Source: Glaciozyma antarctica PI12 (lineage: Eukaryota > Basidiomycota > Microbotryomycetes > Kriegeriales > Camptobasidiaceae). From it: 64,000 nt of DNA. The stretch's first letter is position 1; each line of letters opens with the position of its first letter. The notes under the pieces are model-generated. The model was not told where the DNA came from, did not search any database, and saw nothing but the letters and a program-made list of their open reading frames with translations. Positions 1-13,590 of this stretch are shown one piece after another. The DNA lies in contig KZ627153.1 in the NCBI GenBank assembly GCA_002917775.1, forward strand, positions 939,774-1,003,773, given 5' to 3'. The position numbers and the translations under genes are program-made.

Positions 1-760
1 TCCAACACCAGCACACGAGGACGAGCCACCATCGAAATTGCGATCGTCAAGCGGCGTTTCTGCCCTCCCGAGATCCCTCGTCGCAGCGGGGTACCAACGA
101 TGTTGTTCGCGACGTCCTGCAGGCCGAGAGACTTTATTGTGCTGTCAATATGCTCTTCGATACCCGAGGTTCCACACGGAAGCCTGGGAGGAGTCAGCGA
201 GAAGTCCGAGGAAGGAGGGAGGACGCACGAGAGGCGAGCGGCGAAGGATACCGTCTCCCTAACTGTGAGGATGCCGTAGAGGGCGTCGTCTTGCTCGACG
301 AAGGAGAAGACTTGGCGCGTCTTGAAGTTGCGACTTTCGTCGAGGAGGATCTGTGGGAGCGAAGCGGTCAGCTGCTGCTGGGGTGGAAGCGAGGGACGGT
401 CGCACGGTGCCGCTGAGTAGAGGAACGCGCTGGCAGAGACAGTCGAGGAAGGTTGATTTGCCGGCGCCTGCGAGTACAGCAAAGGGATCGTCAGCGATGG
501 CTCCTCGGCAGCGGAGAACTCGGACTCGCCTGAAGGTCCCATCACTTCAACCGCGAGATCAGCTTTCGTTCCTCCCCGGCGAGGACGAACCACTCACCCG
601 CCATGAGCTCCCCCGAAACGATGCTCCCATCCACGCCTGCGAGGATAACCTTGCCGTTCTTGGTCGCGAAGCTGAGGTTCTTCCAGCTGAGCGAGATAGG
701 CCGAGGAGGCTCCTTCCCTTTCTCCATGTCGCCGGAGGGGTAAGAGAGGTCGCTGGCCAT
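1..760 (-). CDS. ABCG-family (PDR/White-type) ABC transporter, 5' part only
   Basis: This is the N-terminal nucleotide-binding domain of a membrane ABC exporter; the gene runs off the left edge. After a short N-terminus (MASDLSYPSG...) comes the ABCG lead-in LSWKNLSFATKNGKVILAGV. Walker A is assembled across three exons as GPSGAGKST, followed by the Q-loop region SFVEQDDALYGILTVRETV and the signature ISGGQKRRLTIA with Walker B start ARPRVLVL. Exon 1 is 598-760, exon 2 is a 15-nt microexon at 530-544, and exon 3 begins at 467. The second intron (468-529) reads as GC-AG (gcgagt...cag). Two further introns follow at about 350-410 and 185-230. The substrate cannot be told. Transmembrane segments lie outside the window. 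The order NBD first suggests a half-size ABCG, but a full-size transporter with the same order is possible. The ABCG call is firm. Confidence 0.9.
530..544 (-). other. 15-nt microexon carrying the first half of Walker A
   Basis: The 15 nt tgatgggaccttcag are flanked by an ag acceptor on one side and a gcgagt donor on the other. Joined to its neighbours it gives A-V-M-G-P-S-G-A-G-K-S-T, which is needed for an intact Walker A. Skipping it keeps the frame but destroys the P-loop. Confidence 0.8.
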
Positions 761-1541
761 GCTTTGAATTCAGAGAGGTGTAGGGAGGGGGTTCTGAGGG
801 TTGGGGTAGAGGAGCAAGAGGGAGAGCAGCGAGAAACGCCGAAGAGGCTCGAAGCCGGGCGCGGCGTTAGACTGCGAGACGATGGAGACTTCGCAGAGGC
901 TGCAAGGGGAGAGAAGAAGTGTTCACGTGAGAGCGAAAAGGGTGAGCAGGAGTGGTCCTGCTGAACCGTCGCTGGGAGAGCAAGGGAGAGACTGGAAGAG
1001 CGGAGGAACTCCCACTGGCAGTCAACACTTCCGGAGGCTTCATGCCTACGTTCCCAGTTCGACAGATCGTAGACTGCCAATTTTCAGCTCGCTGCGAGAA
1101 GCTCCCAGTCCACAGCGGGGACACTGAGCTCCACGCTCGACCGCTCCAGGAAGGCACCTCAGCTCTCCCTGCTTGGAGCACACCACTTCGAAGGGACGCA
1201 CGACCATTTGCGAGGTTCTTCCAGCTCCGGAAGATCAGGAACAAGACGAGTTGGGAGTGCAGAGGTGGCTGAACTGAGCAGGGAGCAGTGGGGAGCGAGG
1301 GTCGGTGCAGCTCCCAAGCTTGCGCTTGTGGTGGATGCTAGCCGTTCCAAGGAGCAGCCGGTAGAGTCCTTTTGCGTGACTCCAAGGCAACTTTTGTCAC
1401 TCAGAGCGACGGCCAAGGGACACCTTGAATTTGTGAGGAGAGCTCGCACGCAGATCATTCTGCTCCCTCCCCGCGAGGAACGACGACGACGACGACGGTA
1501 GCCCTCAGCCCAGCCCACCGCCTTATTCTCCTCCTGGCCGG
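761..1541. promoter_or_regulatory. Divergent intergenic region
   Basis: About 780 bp lie between the ABCG gene (leftward) and the membrane-protein gene (rightward). Open frames here are short and mutually overlapping, with no recognizable domain. The stretch must hold both promoters. I see no clear TATA box or operator. An upstream exon of the rightward gene could lie here, since that gene lacks an obvious signal peptide. Confidence 0.4.
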
Positions 1542-2885
1542 ATGGTCTCCCCATCGGTCTCCCCGTCCCTCCCGACACCAACCGTGGCCATCGCGCCTCT
1601 GCTTCCCCTCTCAGCACCGACTCCCCCTCCTCAAGTCGCCGATCCCCGTCCCACCGCCCCCCAGCTCATTCTTCGACCGGATACGGGGCACTGGGAGGCC
1701 GTCGATGTGCGGGAAGTGAAGGAGCGCGTTTTGGAGAGCACGAGGGAGGGAGAGGGTCATCGGGGACAAAAGAGGCGGAGGGCAGAGCTGGTGGAGCGTC
1801 AAGGGAATGGGCTGCCGTTTGCAGAGGGATGTGAGTGGTGCAGCTCTGATCTTGGGGTGGGTGCTGACCTCGTCCCTCAACAAGATCCCTCGTGCAACCT
1901 CGTATCGAACGGCGTCCTCTCGTGCTTCCCTGTCGCCGGCACGACCCTCGTGCAGAACGTCTGGAGCAAATTTGTATGGAACGCACAGTTTCCTTCATTC
2001 GTTGGTGACAACCGCGATGGGTGAGTCTCTCTTCCTCTGCCTCGCTGACCGCGCTTTCTGACGCTTGAGTGCGCGTGCAGCCGAGTCGATATCTACCTCT
2101 TCCACGCGGATCAAGAAGCCATCGCTACGTCGTACCTCGACGTGGCGAACGCGCGATCGATGATTGGGATCCTCCCGAACGACGACTGGCTCCCCGAGAT
2201 GGACTCCTGGACGGACGGCGTCAATCGCACCTGGCCTTACTTCTTCGTGATTGTGCCTTCGAATACGTGAGCTCAGGGACGAGGGGTGATGGGACTTGGG
2301 AGCTAACGTTCTTGTAGGTCGCTCACGGGCGGAGAAGTTCATCAATCGACGTTCACCCTCGTCCAAACCATCGCGCCGCAATCCCTCATCGCCTCATCCC
2401 TTTCCAGCCTGAGCCGCGCCTGGTCAGCCGCGTCTGCCTCCTCCGCCTCCGCCGCTCCCTCCCTTGCATCCTCCTCCTTTGGCTCTCGCTCCTCCTCGAA
2501 CCCCACCTCGACCTCGACCTCGCTCCAACCCTCGTCCTCCTCCACCTCCCTCCCCGCCTGGGCCATCGCCCTCCTCGTCGTCTTTGGCGTTCTCTTCCTC
2601 GCCGCCTTCATTTTCCTCGCCTACTTCTTCATCGCTCGTATGCGTCGACGCCGTAGCGGTTCCGACACCGGTAGCGCGAATGGAAGCCAGGAGCCTATCC
2701 TCGCGAGCGGGATCAGCGACAAGGAGAAGAAGGTCGACGACGGCCCGATTACGGGCACGGATGCTGCGATGATGGCGGAAGCGTTTAGGGCGGCGTTGAG
2801 GAAGCCTGCGTTTGTCGAGTCGGTCGATTCGAGTCCGGGAGGGGGAGGGGGAGGTTGGCGAGATGGGAGAGGGGGAGATGGATAG
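1542..2885 (+). CDS. Predicted single-pass membrane protein with Ser/Thr-rich stalk
   Basis: Three exons (1542-2020, 2081-2266, 2318-2885) join in frame. The first part is Pro-rich, with a KRRR stretch. A folded-looking segment follows (VWSKFVWNAQFPSF, then RVDIYLFHADQ, then WPYFFVIVPS). It recalls the extracellular beta-sandwich of fungal Ser/Thr-rich surface proteins, but this is only a resemblance. Next are about 60 residues of Ser/Ala/Thr-rich stalk, one strong membrane helix (AWAIALLVVFGVLFLAAFIF) and a cytosolic tail opening with RMRRRRSGSD. The architecture suggests a plasma-membrane sensor or adhesin-like protein. No signal peptide is visible at the chosen ATG, so an upstream exon may be missing. 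Function is unknown. Confidence 0.6.
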
Positions 2886-3214
2886 GAGGGGGAGGGAAAT
2901 TATGGAGAGGGAGTTGGCGAGCGAGGGGAGGAGTACGAGGAGTGTCATGGGGATGAGATGGGGTGAGTCGCTGTGAGCTTTGCGAAGGAGGGACGGACAG
3001 TTGAGGTTCTCGTTATTGGGTCTTGTTTTATTCGCACAGAGGCCCTCTTCCATCTTAGCAGTCTTATTATATTGTAAAGGATCTTATACCATGGCGTTCC
3101 AGCAGTCAAGTCGGCGAGAAAGTCGTAGCTCACTCGGAGGCCCGCGCCCGCAGCGCTCAAAAGACGAGGCGCTGCTTGGCTCCTTCCAACTCACCCCCGT
3201 TCAACTCACGACCA
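2886..3214. other. Short intergenic region, nothing specific seen
   Basis: About 330 bp between two rightward genes. It holds the 3' end signals of the membrane protein and the promoter and 5' leader of the transporter. No repeat or RNA gene is visible. An ATG at 3091 opens a frame that is not compatible with the downstream exons. Confidence 0.4.
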
Positions 3215-5151
3215 ATGGCACCCGGCGCAGTCGCACTCGAACGCCTTGATGGAGGAAAGGACGACGCAGAAGCAGAGGCGGATCGACTTTTAGCGGAGGA
3301 CGACCTCGAGACGGCAGGGAGACGCAGCATGGCGGATGGCGAGTTCAAGTCGGACCTGGACGATCTCGAGGCGGCGGAAGGAGTGCCTACGCACACTGTA
3401 GCTGCTGTGAGTGCACTGTCTTCCTCAGGGAGTCGGCGCGGTAGTCGGTGGAGGGCGTTAGGCTGGAGCCGCTACGCGACGTGCCTCTGCCCTCCTCAAC
3501 CGCAACGTGCTCTCCTCCTCCAGGATGTAGCCTGCCTGCCACTCCTACTCCTCGAGCAGTGACTACTGAGGCCCTAACGGTGCTGACTCGCGTTCCCCCC
3601 GCTCGCAGGCAGCTCCCAAGATGCGTGAGCTCGACTCCACCTGTACCCTACTCTGACAGCTAGCTGAACCTTGCTCGCAGATCCCGCTCCTATTATCTGC
3701 ATCTGGATCTTCCTCAGCAGCAGCGTTATCATCATGAACGCGTGGATCCTGTGCGTCTCCCCCTCTCCCTCCTACTCCCCCTCCACCCGACGCGCGCAGC
3801 TGACGCCTCCACCGCACAACCCAGGAGCGACCTCAACTTTCCCTAGTGCGTTCCTCTTTCTTTCTCGCAGGAAGCTCGTCTGATCTCCCTCCGAGCGCAG
3901 CCCCATCTTCCTCACGACCGTCCACCTCGCCTACGCAACTATCGGCACGCGTCTCCTCCTCCGCTTTACGCACCTCGTCGACGGCGTTGCCGACATTCAA
4001 ATGAGCTGGGACAGGTGGCTCAAGAACATCGTTCCCATCGGCGCGCTCTTCTCCGGCTCCGTACGCTCTCTCTCTCTCGCTCTCCCTCCCGCTCTCGCTG
4101 ACCTGGGCACCACGCAGCTCGTCTTCTCCAACCTCGCCTACCTCTCCTTGAGCATCTCCTTTATTCAGATGCTCAAAGCCTTCACGTGCGCTTCTCACTC
4201 CTCTCCGAATGGCAGCCAGCTGACCCCGAGCGCGCGAACAGCTCCGTCGCGGTCCTCACCATGTCCGTCCTGATGGGCTTGGATAAGTTCAACAAGCGCA
4301 CCGCCACGACCGTCGTCGCCATCTCTCTTGGCGTCGCTCTCGCTTCGTACGGCGAGCTGAACTTGTACGTCCCTTCCTCCGTACCTTCGTAACCTCACTG
4401 ACGCCCCGCAGCGCGCTGGGAGGGTTCATCTTTCAATCTCTAGGCATCTTGTTCGAGGCGACGCGTCTCGTGTAAGTTCCTCCTGCCCTCGCGCCGTCAG
4501 AGGAGCTCAGAGCTGACGCCCGAGACCCGCAGAGCGATCCAAAAGCTCCTCCAAGGAATGCGCATGGACCCGCTCGTCTCGCTTTATTACTACGCCCCCG
4601 TACGTCCCCTCTCACCACTGCTTCCTCGCTGACCCCACGCAAAAGGTCTGTTTCGTCCTCAACGCCCTTCTGATCCCCATGTTCGAGGGATGGGCGCCTT
4701 TCGAAGTCGTTCTGGAGCGCGTCGGCCCGTTCACGCTGTTCATCAATGCAAACGTTGCCTTGCTGCTTAATGTGGCGGTGGTGTTCCTCATTGGGTGCGC
4801 GAGCTCGTTGGTCCTTACGCTGTCCGGTATGTCCTCTCCCCTCCTCCTCCTCGCCCCCCTCCCGGCTCTCCCCAGCGGCTCTCCCGCCATGAGGCGTCCA
4901 TAGCTAACGAAGTAACGCAGGCGTCGTGAAGGACATTCTCCTCGTCTCAGGCTCGGTAGTCCTCTTCGGTTCCTCGATCACAGGCACGCAGTTGGTCGGA
5001 TACAGCATCGCTCTCGGCGGTTTGGTCGTCTTCAAGACTTCTCCCGTGCGTTCATTTTCCGTTGCTCGATGTGGAGAGAGGAACTGATGCACGAGAGTAG
5101 GAGAACCAGGCGGTGTATGTCGCGAAGCTCAAGGCGCTTGTTGGGCGATAA
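3215..5151 (+). CDS. Triose-phosphate/nucleotide-sugar transporter family (TPT, DUF250) membrane protein
   Basis: Many short exons join into one polytopic membrane protein of the drug/metabolite-transporter superfamily, TPT branch. An acidic N-terminal tail (MAPGAVALERLDGG..., many Asp/Glu) precedes the membrane part. Segments read in order are IICIWIFLSSSVIIMNAWIL, VHLAYATIGTRLLLRF, LAYLSLSISFIQMLKAFT, VLTMSVLMGLDKFNKRTATT, FIFQSLGILFEATRLVAIQK, LVSLYYYAPVCFVLNALLIP, FINANVALLLNVAVVFLIG and DILLVSGSVVLFGSSITGTQ. The motif SFIQMLKAF with a nearby Lys is typical of TPT proteins. It probably acts in the Golgi or ER. The substrate cannot be assigned. The start at 3215 was chosen because it alone reads in frame into the conserved exons. 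Confidence 0.88.
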
Positions 5152-5340
5152 GCAGGGAGGGGCCAGGAGGAGGAGGGGAGGAGAATATCTAGAAATCGGA
5201 CATTGGCGCAGGTAGAGGCGTCGTGCGTTCGAGCGTATCGGTCTCCTCACCTCGAGAAGAGGCACCAGTACCGAACCGAAAGAGCATTCCATCCCGCCGC
5301 CCTCCTCCGCACGCTTCACACATCCAATACTGCGATCCTA

Positions 5341-6168
5341 TTACGACGTTCCTCGCGAGATCTTCTCGAGGACTGCGCGTGGTAGGAGAGAGCTCGTCAG
5401 CTGGGTCCTCCTGCTCCTTCCCCATCCTACGTGTGCCCTCGTTCCTCCTGCGCATGCCCGATCTCCCCCTCCCCTTCCCCCGCTCCCCCTTCCCACACGC
5501 CCACCAACTTCACCGCACCAATGGCCCCACCGCACTTCCAACGCGAGAGAGAGAGAGGGTTATGGGTTCGGAGATAGACGAAACGTACCCTCAGCGTAGG
5601 CGATCTCAGAGTGGTCGGTCCCCTGGATCTCAGCGGCGATACCGACTAGGGAGCGACGAATGGCGTCCTTGGAGGAAGCGTAGAGCATCTTGGTCTTGAT
5701 CTTGGCCTCGTCGGGGGACCTAGTGCGTGGAAGGGAGGGTGGTGCGTGGAGGGTGAGCCGCTCGTCCGGTGAAGGAGGGAAGGAGGGGACTGACCAGGCA
5801 TAGAAGCAGATCTTGTTCCGAGTCCCTTCGGTGCCCTTCTCGTACTCGAAATCGTAGATGGCGTACCTGCAGCTCTCGGCGGGGAGGTCTGCCACAAAGT
5901 CGTCGTACGAAGCCGACTCGGACGACTTTTCGACTAGGATCTCCTTGTTGTCGTCCGAGAGCTTGAAGATGATGTACTTGAGCTCTGCGGGGGCGCGGGC
6001 GGAGTGAGTACGGGCGAGTGGTGACGGGGGCGGAGGGGGCTCACTCTTGCCGAGCTTGAGTTGTTGGAAGACTTCGAGGCACTGGGAGGAAACTGCTACA
6101 CCGGAAGACTGTACGGACGAGTTAGCTGAGGCTCAGGCTGAGCAGGCGCTGTACTCTGAGCTTACCAT
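5341..6168 (-). CDS. COF1: Cofilin (ADF/cofilin actin-depolymerizing factor)
   Basis: The gene encodes a single ADF-H domain of about 138 residues, the family's normal length. Cofilin severs and depolymerizes ADP-actin filaments in the cytosol. Visible features are the N-terminus SSGVAVSSQCLEVFQQLKLG with a possible inhibitory Ser, the core KLKYIIFKLSDDNKEILVE, the strand FEYEKGTEGTRNKICFYAW, the long actin-binding helix DEAKIKTKMLYASSKDAIRR, and the tail EVLEKISRGTS. The first exon is only the start codon (6166-6168). The next intron is 6109-6165, as in several fungal cofilins. A longer intron of about 230 nt precedes the last, very short exon. Every splice junction restores the conserved frame. 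Confidence 0.96.
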
Positions 6169-6404
6169 AGTTGTTGTTTGTTGTTTGGGAGGAGAGAAGG
6201 GAGCGAGGGAGAGCGAGTCTGAGCGAGTTTCCAGTTTATTCGAATTGATTAATTATTTGATTGTTCCCCTGCTTTCTACTCGCTCTTGTTGGCTTGATTT
6301 GAGCTGGAGAGAGGAGTATATTCGAAAGAGTAGATGCGGCGTATAGCGAGGAATAGAAAGAGTAACTGGGTCAAAGTGAGGCTCAGCCCTGGCTCAGAGC
6401 GGTG

Positions 6405-6439
<35 letters not shown>

Positions 6440-6683
6440 AGGCTCTCTCCTCCCGACTCTCTTTGATTCAGCAAGCAGGCCTTTATCAGGAGCTAGGACA
6501 GACAAGGCTTTGAACGGCCAGCCTCACCAGACTCTCCACTCCCTCGGCGAAACGACGACGACGCACCTTCTCCGTCAGCTCACTCCTCAAGCCGACTCCC
6601 CTCTCCTCCAGCTCAGCCCAACTCGACTCCGCTTCACTTAACGCCCGCTCCACCGACTCCTACCCCCACTCAGCACGGCAACC
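6169..6683. promoter_or_regulatory. Divergent promoter region of cofilin and protein kinase C
   Basis: About 515 bp between divergent genes. A locally AT-richer patch occurs around 6235-6260. It also contains the hexanucleotide repeat listed separately. No further element was identified. Confidence 0.5.
6405..6440. repeat. Hexanucleotide tandem repeat (caggct)n
   Basis: Five perfect caggct units and one caggca unit lie in tandem in the cofilin-PKC1 intergenic region. It is an ordinary microsatellite, likely variable in length. Confidence 0.95.
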
Positions 6684-10785
<4,102 letters not shown>

Positions 10786-11064
10786 AGAGACGGGGGGGGT
10801 TTTGCAAGTTTATATTCTGTTTTCGTTCGTCGGTTCTCGAGAGAGGGAGAGAGATTGGGTACAAGTGTTACTGCTGTTTCCCCGTTTGCACGCGAAAGAT
10901 GGTCGTACAGAGGGGAGAAGGGGGGAGATCAAGCTACGAAATGAACGGGGGCGAAGGGGGGAGGGAACGGGGGGAGTACTACAATCGCTGGCACAAATAC
11001 GGGGGAAGGAAGCCAAGCTATCGTCGATCACGGTGGTGGTGGTGGTGGTGGTAGAGGTGCCTCC
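10786..11064. other. PKC1/endosulfine convergent 3' region with (ggt)n
   Basis: The two genes converge here. The stretch has a (ggt)7 run at 11032-11052. It presumably holds both 3' untranslated ends. Confidence 0.5.
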
Positions 11065-11528
11065 CTACTGCCCAAAAGTCATATTATCCTTCCTACTCGA
11101 CCCCATCCCCTCCTTCCCGGGGCTAACTCCCATCCCTCCTCCCGTCGGACTCGTCCCCAGCGTCCCGGGGCTGGTAGACGCATTCGTAGGAGGACTAGCA
11201 TGCGGGATATCGGCCGGAGAAGGGATCGCGGTACCGACGCTGTGCTGAGGGGAGACGCCAGCTTTAGAGAGGGCGTAATCTCCGCTGTCGAAGTACTTTC
11301 GTTCCTGTACCATAACCTGGTCAGCTGGGAGGAGGGGAGGAAGGGGAGGGACGGACCTTGAGCTTGTTACCGAGGAGCGATTTGTGGGAGGGGACTTTCC
11401 CGTACTTCTCGAACAGTTCTCGTTCGGCAGCGCTAAAGGACTGTGTGGGACGTGAGTGAGTAGGGCGGGGAGAGGAGGGGAGAGGAGCGTACGCTGATGT
11501 CGACTTTAGGACGTCCAGGGAGGGCCAT
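11065..11528 (-). CDS. IGO1: Endosulfine (Igo1/ENSA/ARPP-19 family), inhibitor of PP2A-B55
   Basis: This small soluble phosphoprotein becomes an inhibitor of PP2A-B55 once Greatwall/Rim15 phosphorylates the Ser of the core FDSGDY motif. Three exons read MALPGRPKVDIS, SFSAAERELFEKYGKVPSHK plus SLLGNKLK, and ERKYFDSGDYALSKAGVSPQ, followed by a Pro/Ser/Gly-rich tail ending NMTFGQ. The ERKYFDSGDYALSKAG block is the diagnostic family motif. The start at 11528 is chosen because it gives the usual short N-terminus. An in-frame ATG at 11690 would add a 54-residue Pro/His-rich extension. The gene converges with PKC1. Confidence 0.93.
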
Positions 11529-12186
11529 CTTGAGGGAGATGGAGGGAGGGGATTGGGCGAAGTGGGGGTGGGGGTGGCGGTTTGGCTGGGGGAAGCCTGG
11601 GGCTGTGCGGGTGGTGTGGCTATGGGTGGTGCTGTGGTTGTCTTGTCTTGGGGAGGAGAGGGGGGAGTTGGTGTTGGGAGGGAGAGGCAACTTGGGAGAG
11701 AGATCGTCGTTGCTCGTCAGGGCAGCGAAAGGGCGCTAGTGGCACTCGTACTAATTTAGTAGTAGCGAGGGATTGACCGAGGGGCTTTCTCCGAAGTTTG
11801 GAGGGGAGGGAGAGCTGAGCGGGGCTGGGGAGAGCCTCTCGTGCGCTGTAATGGAATTGGAGGAGGAGAGAAGAGAAGAAGAGCAATAAAGAGCCAAGTA
11901 CCGAGCTCTCATCCCGTTCTTCGCAACCTCCTCCTCGCTGTCGACGAGTCTTTCAGCGCATAGAGTCTTCCGTCGAACGCAGCGCCATAACGAGAACCAT
12001 CTCGCACCCCAAACGCTGGAAATAATCTATGTCCATCATGAGCGAGATCTAAAATGCTACGAACGATGGTGCTACAACTCGCTCATCACGACCTACCTCA
12101 TCCGAACACGCCGTCAAATCCCTCCTCTATCCGAATACGCCGTCAAAGCCCCCTCTATATCCCCCCACCACGACTCCCCCCACCTC
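11529..12186. other. Intergenic region between two leftward genes
   Basis: It holds the endosulfine promoter and 5' leader (GC-rich, G-tract-rich near 11530-11690) and the 3' region of the dehydratase gene. The imperfect 29-bp tandem repeat at 12101-12158 is listed separately. No further gene is supported. Confidence 0.5.
12101..12158. repeat. Two-copy 29-bp imperfect tandem repeat
   Basis: The units at 12101-12129 and 12130-12158 (tccgaacacgccgtcaaatc..., tccgaatacgccgtcaaagc...) differ at a few positions. They lie just beyond the stop chosen for the 4,6-dehydratase, where related enzymes would still be coding. Confidence 0.9.
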
Positions 12187-13360
12187 CTATACCACTCGAC
12201 TCGACCTACTACAACCCGACCGTAAAAACTCCGTCTTCTGGACCCATCCCAACTCTCTCAATTTATCCCCATTCACCGCGTATCGAACATCGTTATAAGG
12301 TCTATCCTTGACGAACGTGATATGGGAAAGCACGTCGGCTTCGGTAGAGATGGGGAGGTCGAAAGCGGCGAGAAGGAGTTTGCAGAGGGATAGATTGGCG
12401 ACTTCTGCGGTCGAACCAACGTTGTAGATCTTTCCTACGACGCCGCGGGAAAGAATGATGTCGAATGCGTCCGCTGCGTCGCCGGCGTAGAGGTAGCGAC
12501 GCGTAGGTCGACCGTCGCCGTGGATGATGAGTTTTTGGTGTCGGTGAAGGAGGCAGGCGAATTTGGGAATGACTTTTTCGGGGTATTGATGTCTGCGTTT
12601 TACACGGGTTAGCTGGGAGGAGGAGGGAAGGAGGGAGGAGGGACGAACGGGCCGTAGACGTTGTTGCTGCGAACGATGATGGTGGGAAGGTTGAAGGATT
12701 TCGAGTAGGCTTGAACGAGCATCTCTGCCGCTGCCTTGGTCGCCGCATAAGGGTTCGTAGGCGCCAATACGGCCGTTTCGAGTAGGTCCGCAGCGGCCGG
12801 AGCTACCTCTCCATAAACTTCGTCTGTCGAGACGTGGAGGAACAAGGAGATTCCATGCGCTTTCGAACTCTCGAGGAGGACGTGGGTTCCTACGACGTTG
12901 GTGTGGGTGAAATGGAACGAGTTACCGAAGGAGAGGTCGACGTGAGATTGAGCGGCAAAGTGGAGGACGGTATCGATAGAGTGGAGTCGGAGGGCGGAGA
13001 GGACGGTAGGAGGGTGGGTGATGTCGCCGGTGATGAAGGAGAAGTTGGGTCGACCGGTGATGGGAGTTAGGTTGTTGAGAGTGCTGCAGTAGTCGAGCTT
13101 GTCTAGGACGACGATGTGGTAGTCTGGGTAGGTGTCGACGAGGTGTCTTACGACCCAGGATCCTCTGCGCGTCGTTCAAGCGGGGTCAGCTTACTTCCTC
13201 CTATGCTCTCCTTGTACGAGGGTGCTCACATGAATCCAGCTCCTCCTGTTGCGAGGATGTTCTTGACTCCTGGTCTAAGCGCGTTCTTGACTTGACCTAT
13301 TAAGAGAGGAGCGTCTGCAGGAGTTGATAGAGGAGGAGTCGCCGAGATTGGCGAGTCCAT
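12187..13360 (-). CDS. NAD-dependent nucleotide-sugar 4,6-dehydratase (RmlB-like)
   Basis: This short-chain dehydrogenase/reductase is predicted to convert dTDP- or UDP-glucose to the 4-keto-6-deoxy sugar, the first step toward rhamnose and related sugars. Three exons (13230-13360, 12649-13164, 12187-12592) give 350 residues. Motifs are the Rossmann TGGAGFIGSW, LHFAAQSHVD, the catalytic HVSTDEVYGE, YAATKAAAE (Tyr-x3-Lys), and RSNNVYGPHQYPEKVIPKF, a hallmark of RmlB rather than of UDP-glucose epimerases. The C-terminus ends at LGWVQKTEFLRSGCSRSSRV, where homologs normally continue with a helix. It may be truncated, or a short last exon may be missed. The cofactor fold and catalytic residues look intact. 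Confidence 0.9.
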
Positions 13361-13590
13361 CTTCCTTCTGATCCTGCTGTCGTCTCAGGTCGTCTCGCGT
13401 CTAGGCTTGAAGAGAAGAGAGAGAGACAGACGCGCTCGAATTCAACGAATACAAGGTTTGTAGTCTTTAATTAAAAGATAACAAAGTTTGTAATGACTGA
13501 GCTTGGACCCCAATTCGACTTTTGAAGTTTTCGACTGTTCGCCTCTTCACTTCGACTCTTCTCTCTCTCTCTCCTCAGCCAAATCCCCTA
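13361..13590. promoter_or_regulatory. Divergent promoter, AT-richer core
   Basis: A short region between the dehydratase and the L1-domain gene. It contains a conspicuous AT-rich patch around 13455-13495 (ttaattaaaagataac), which is unusual in this GC-rich DNA and a plausible core promoter. Confidence 0.4.
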
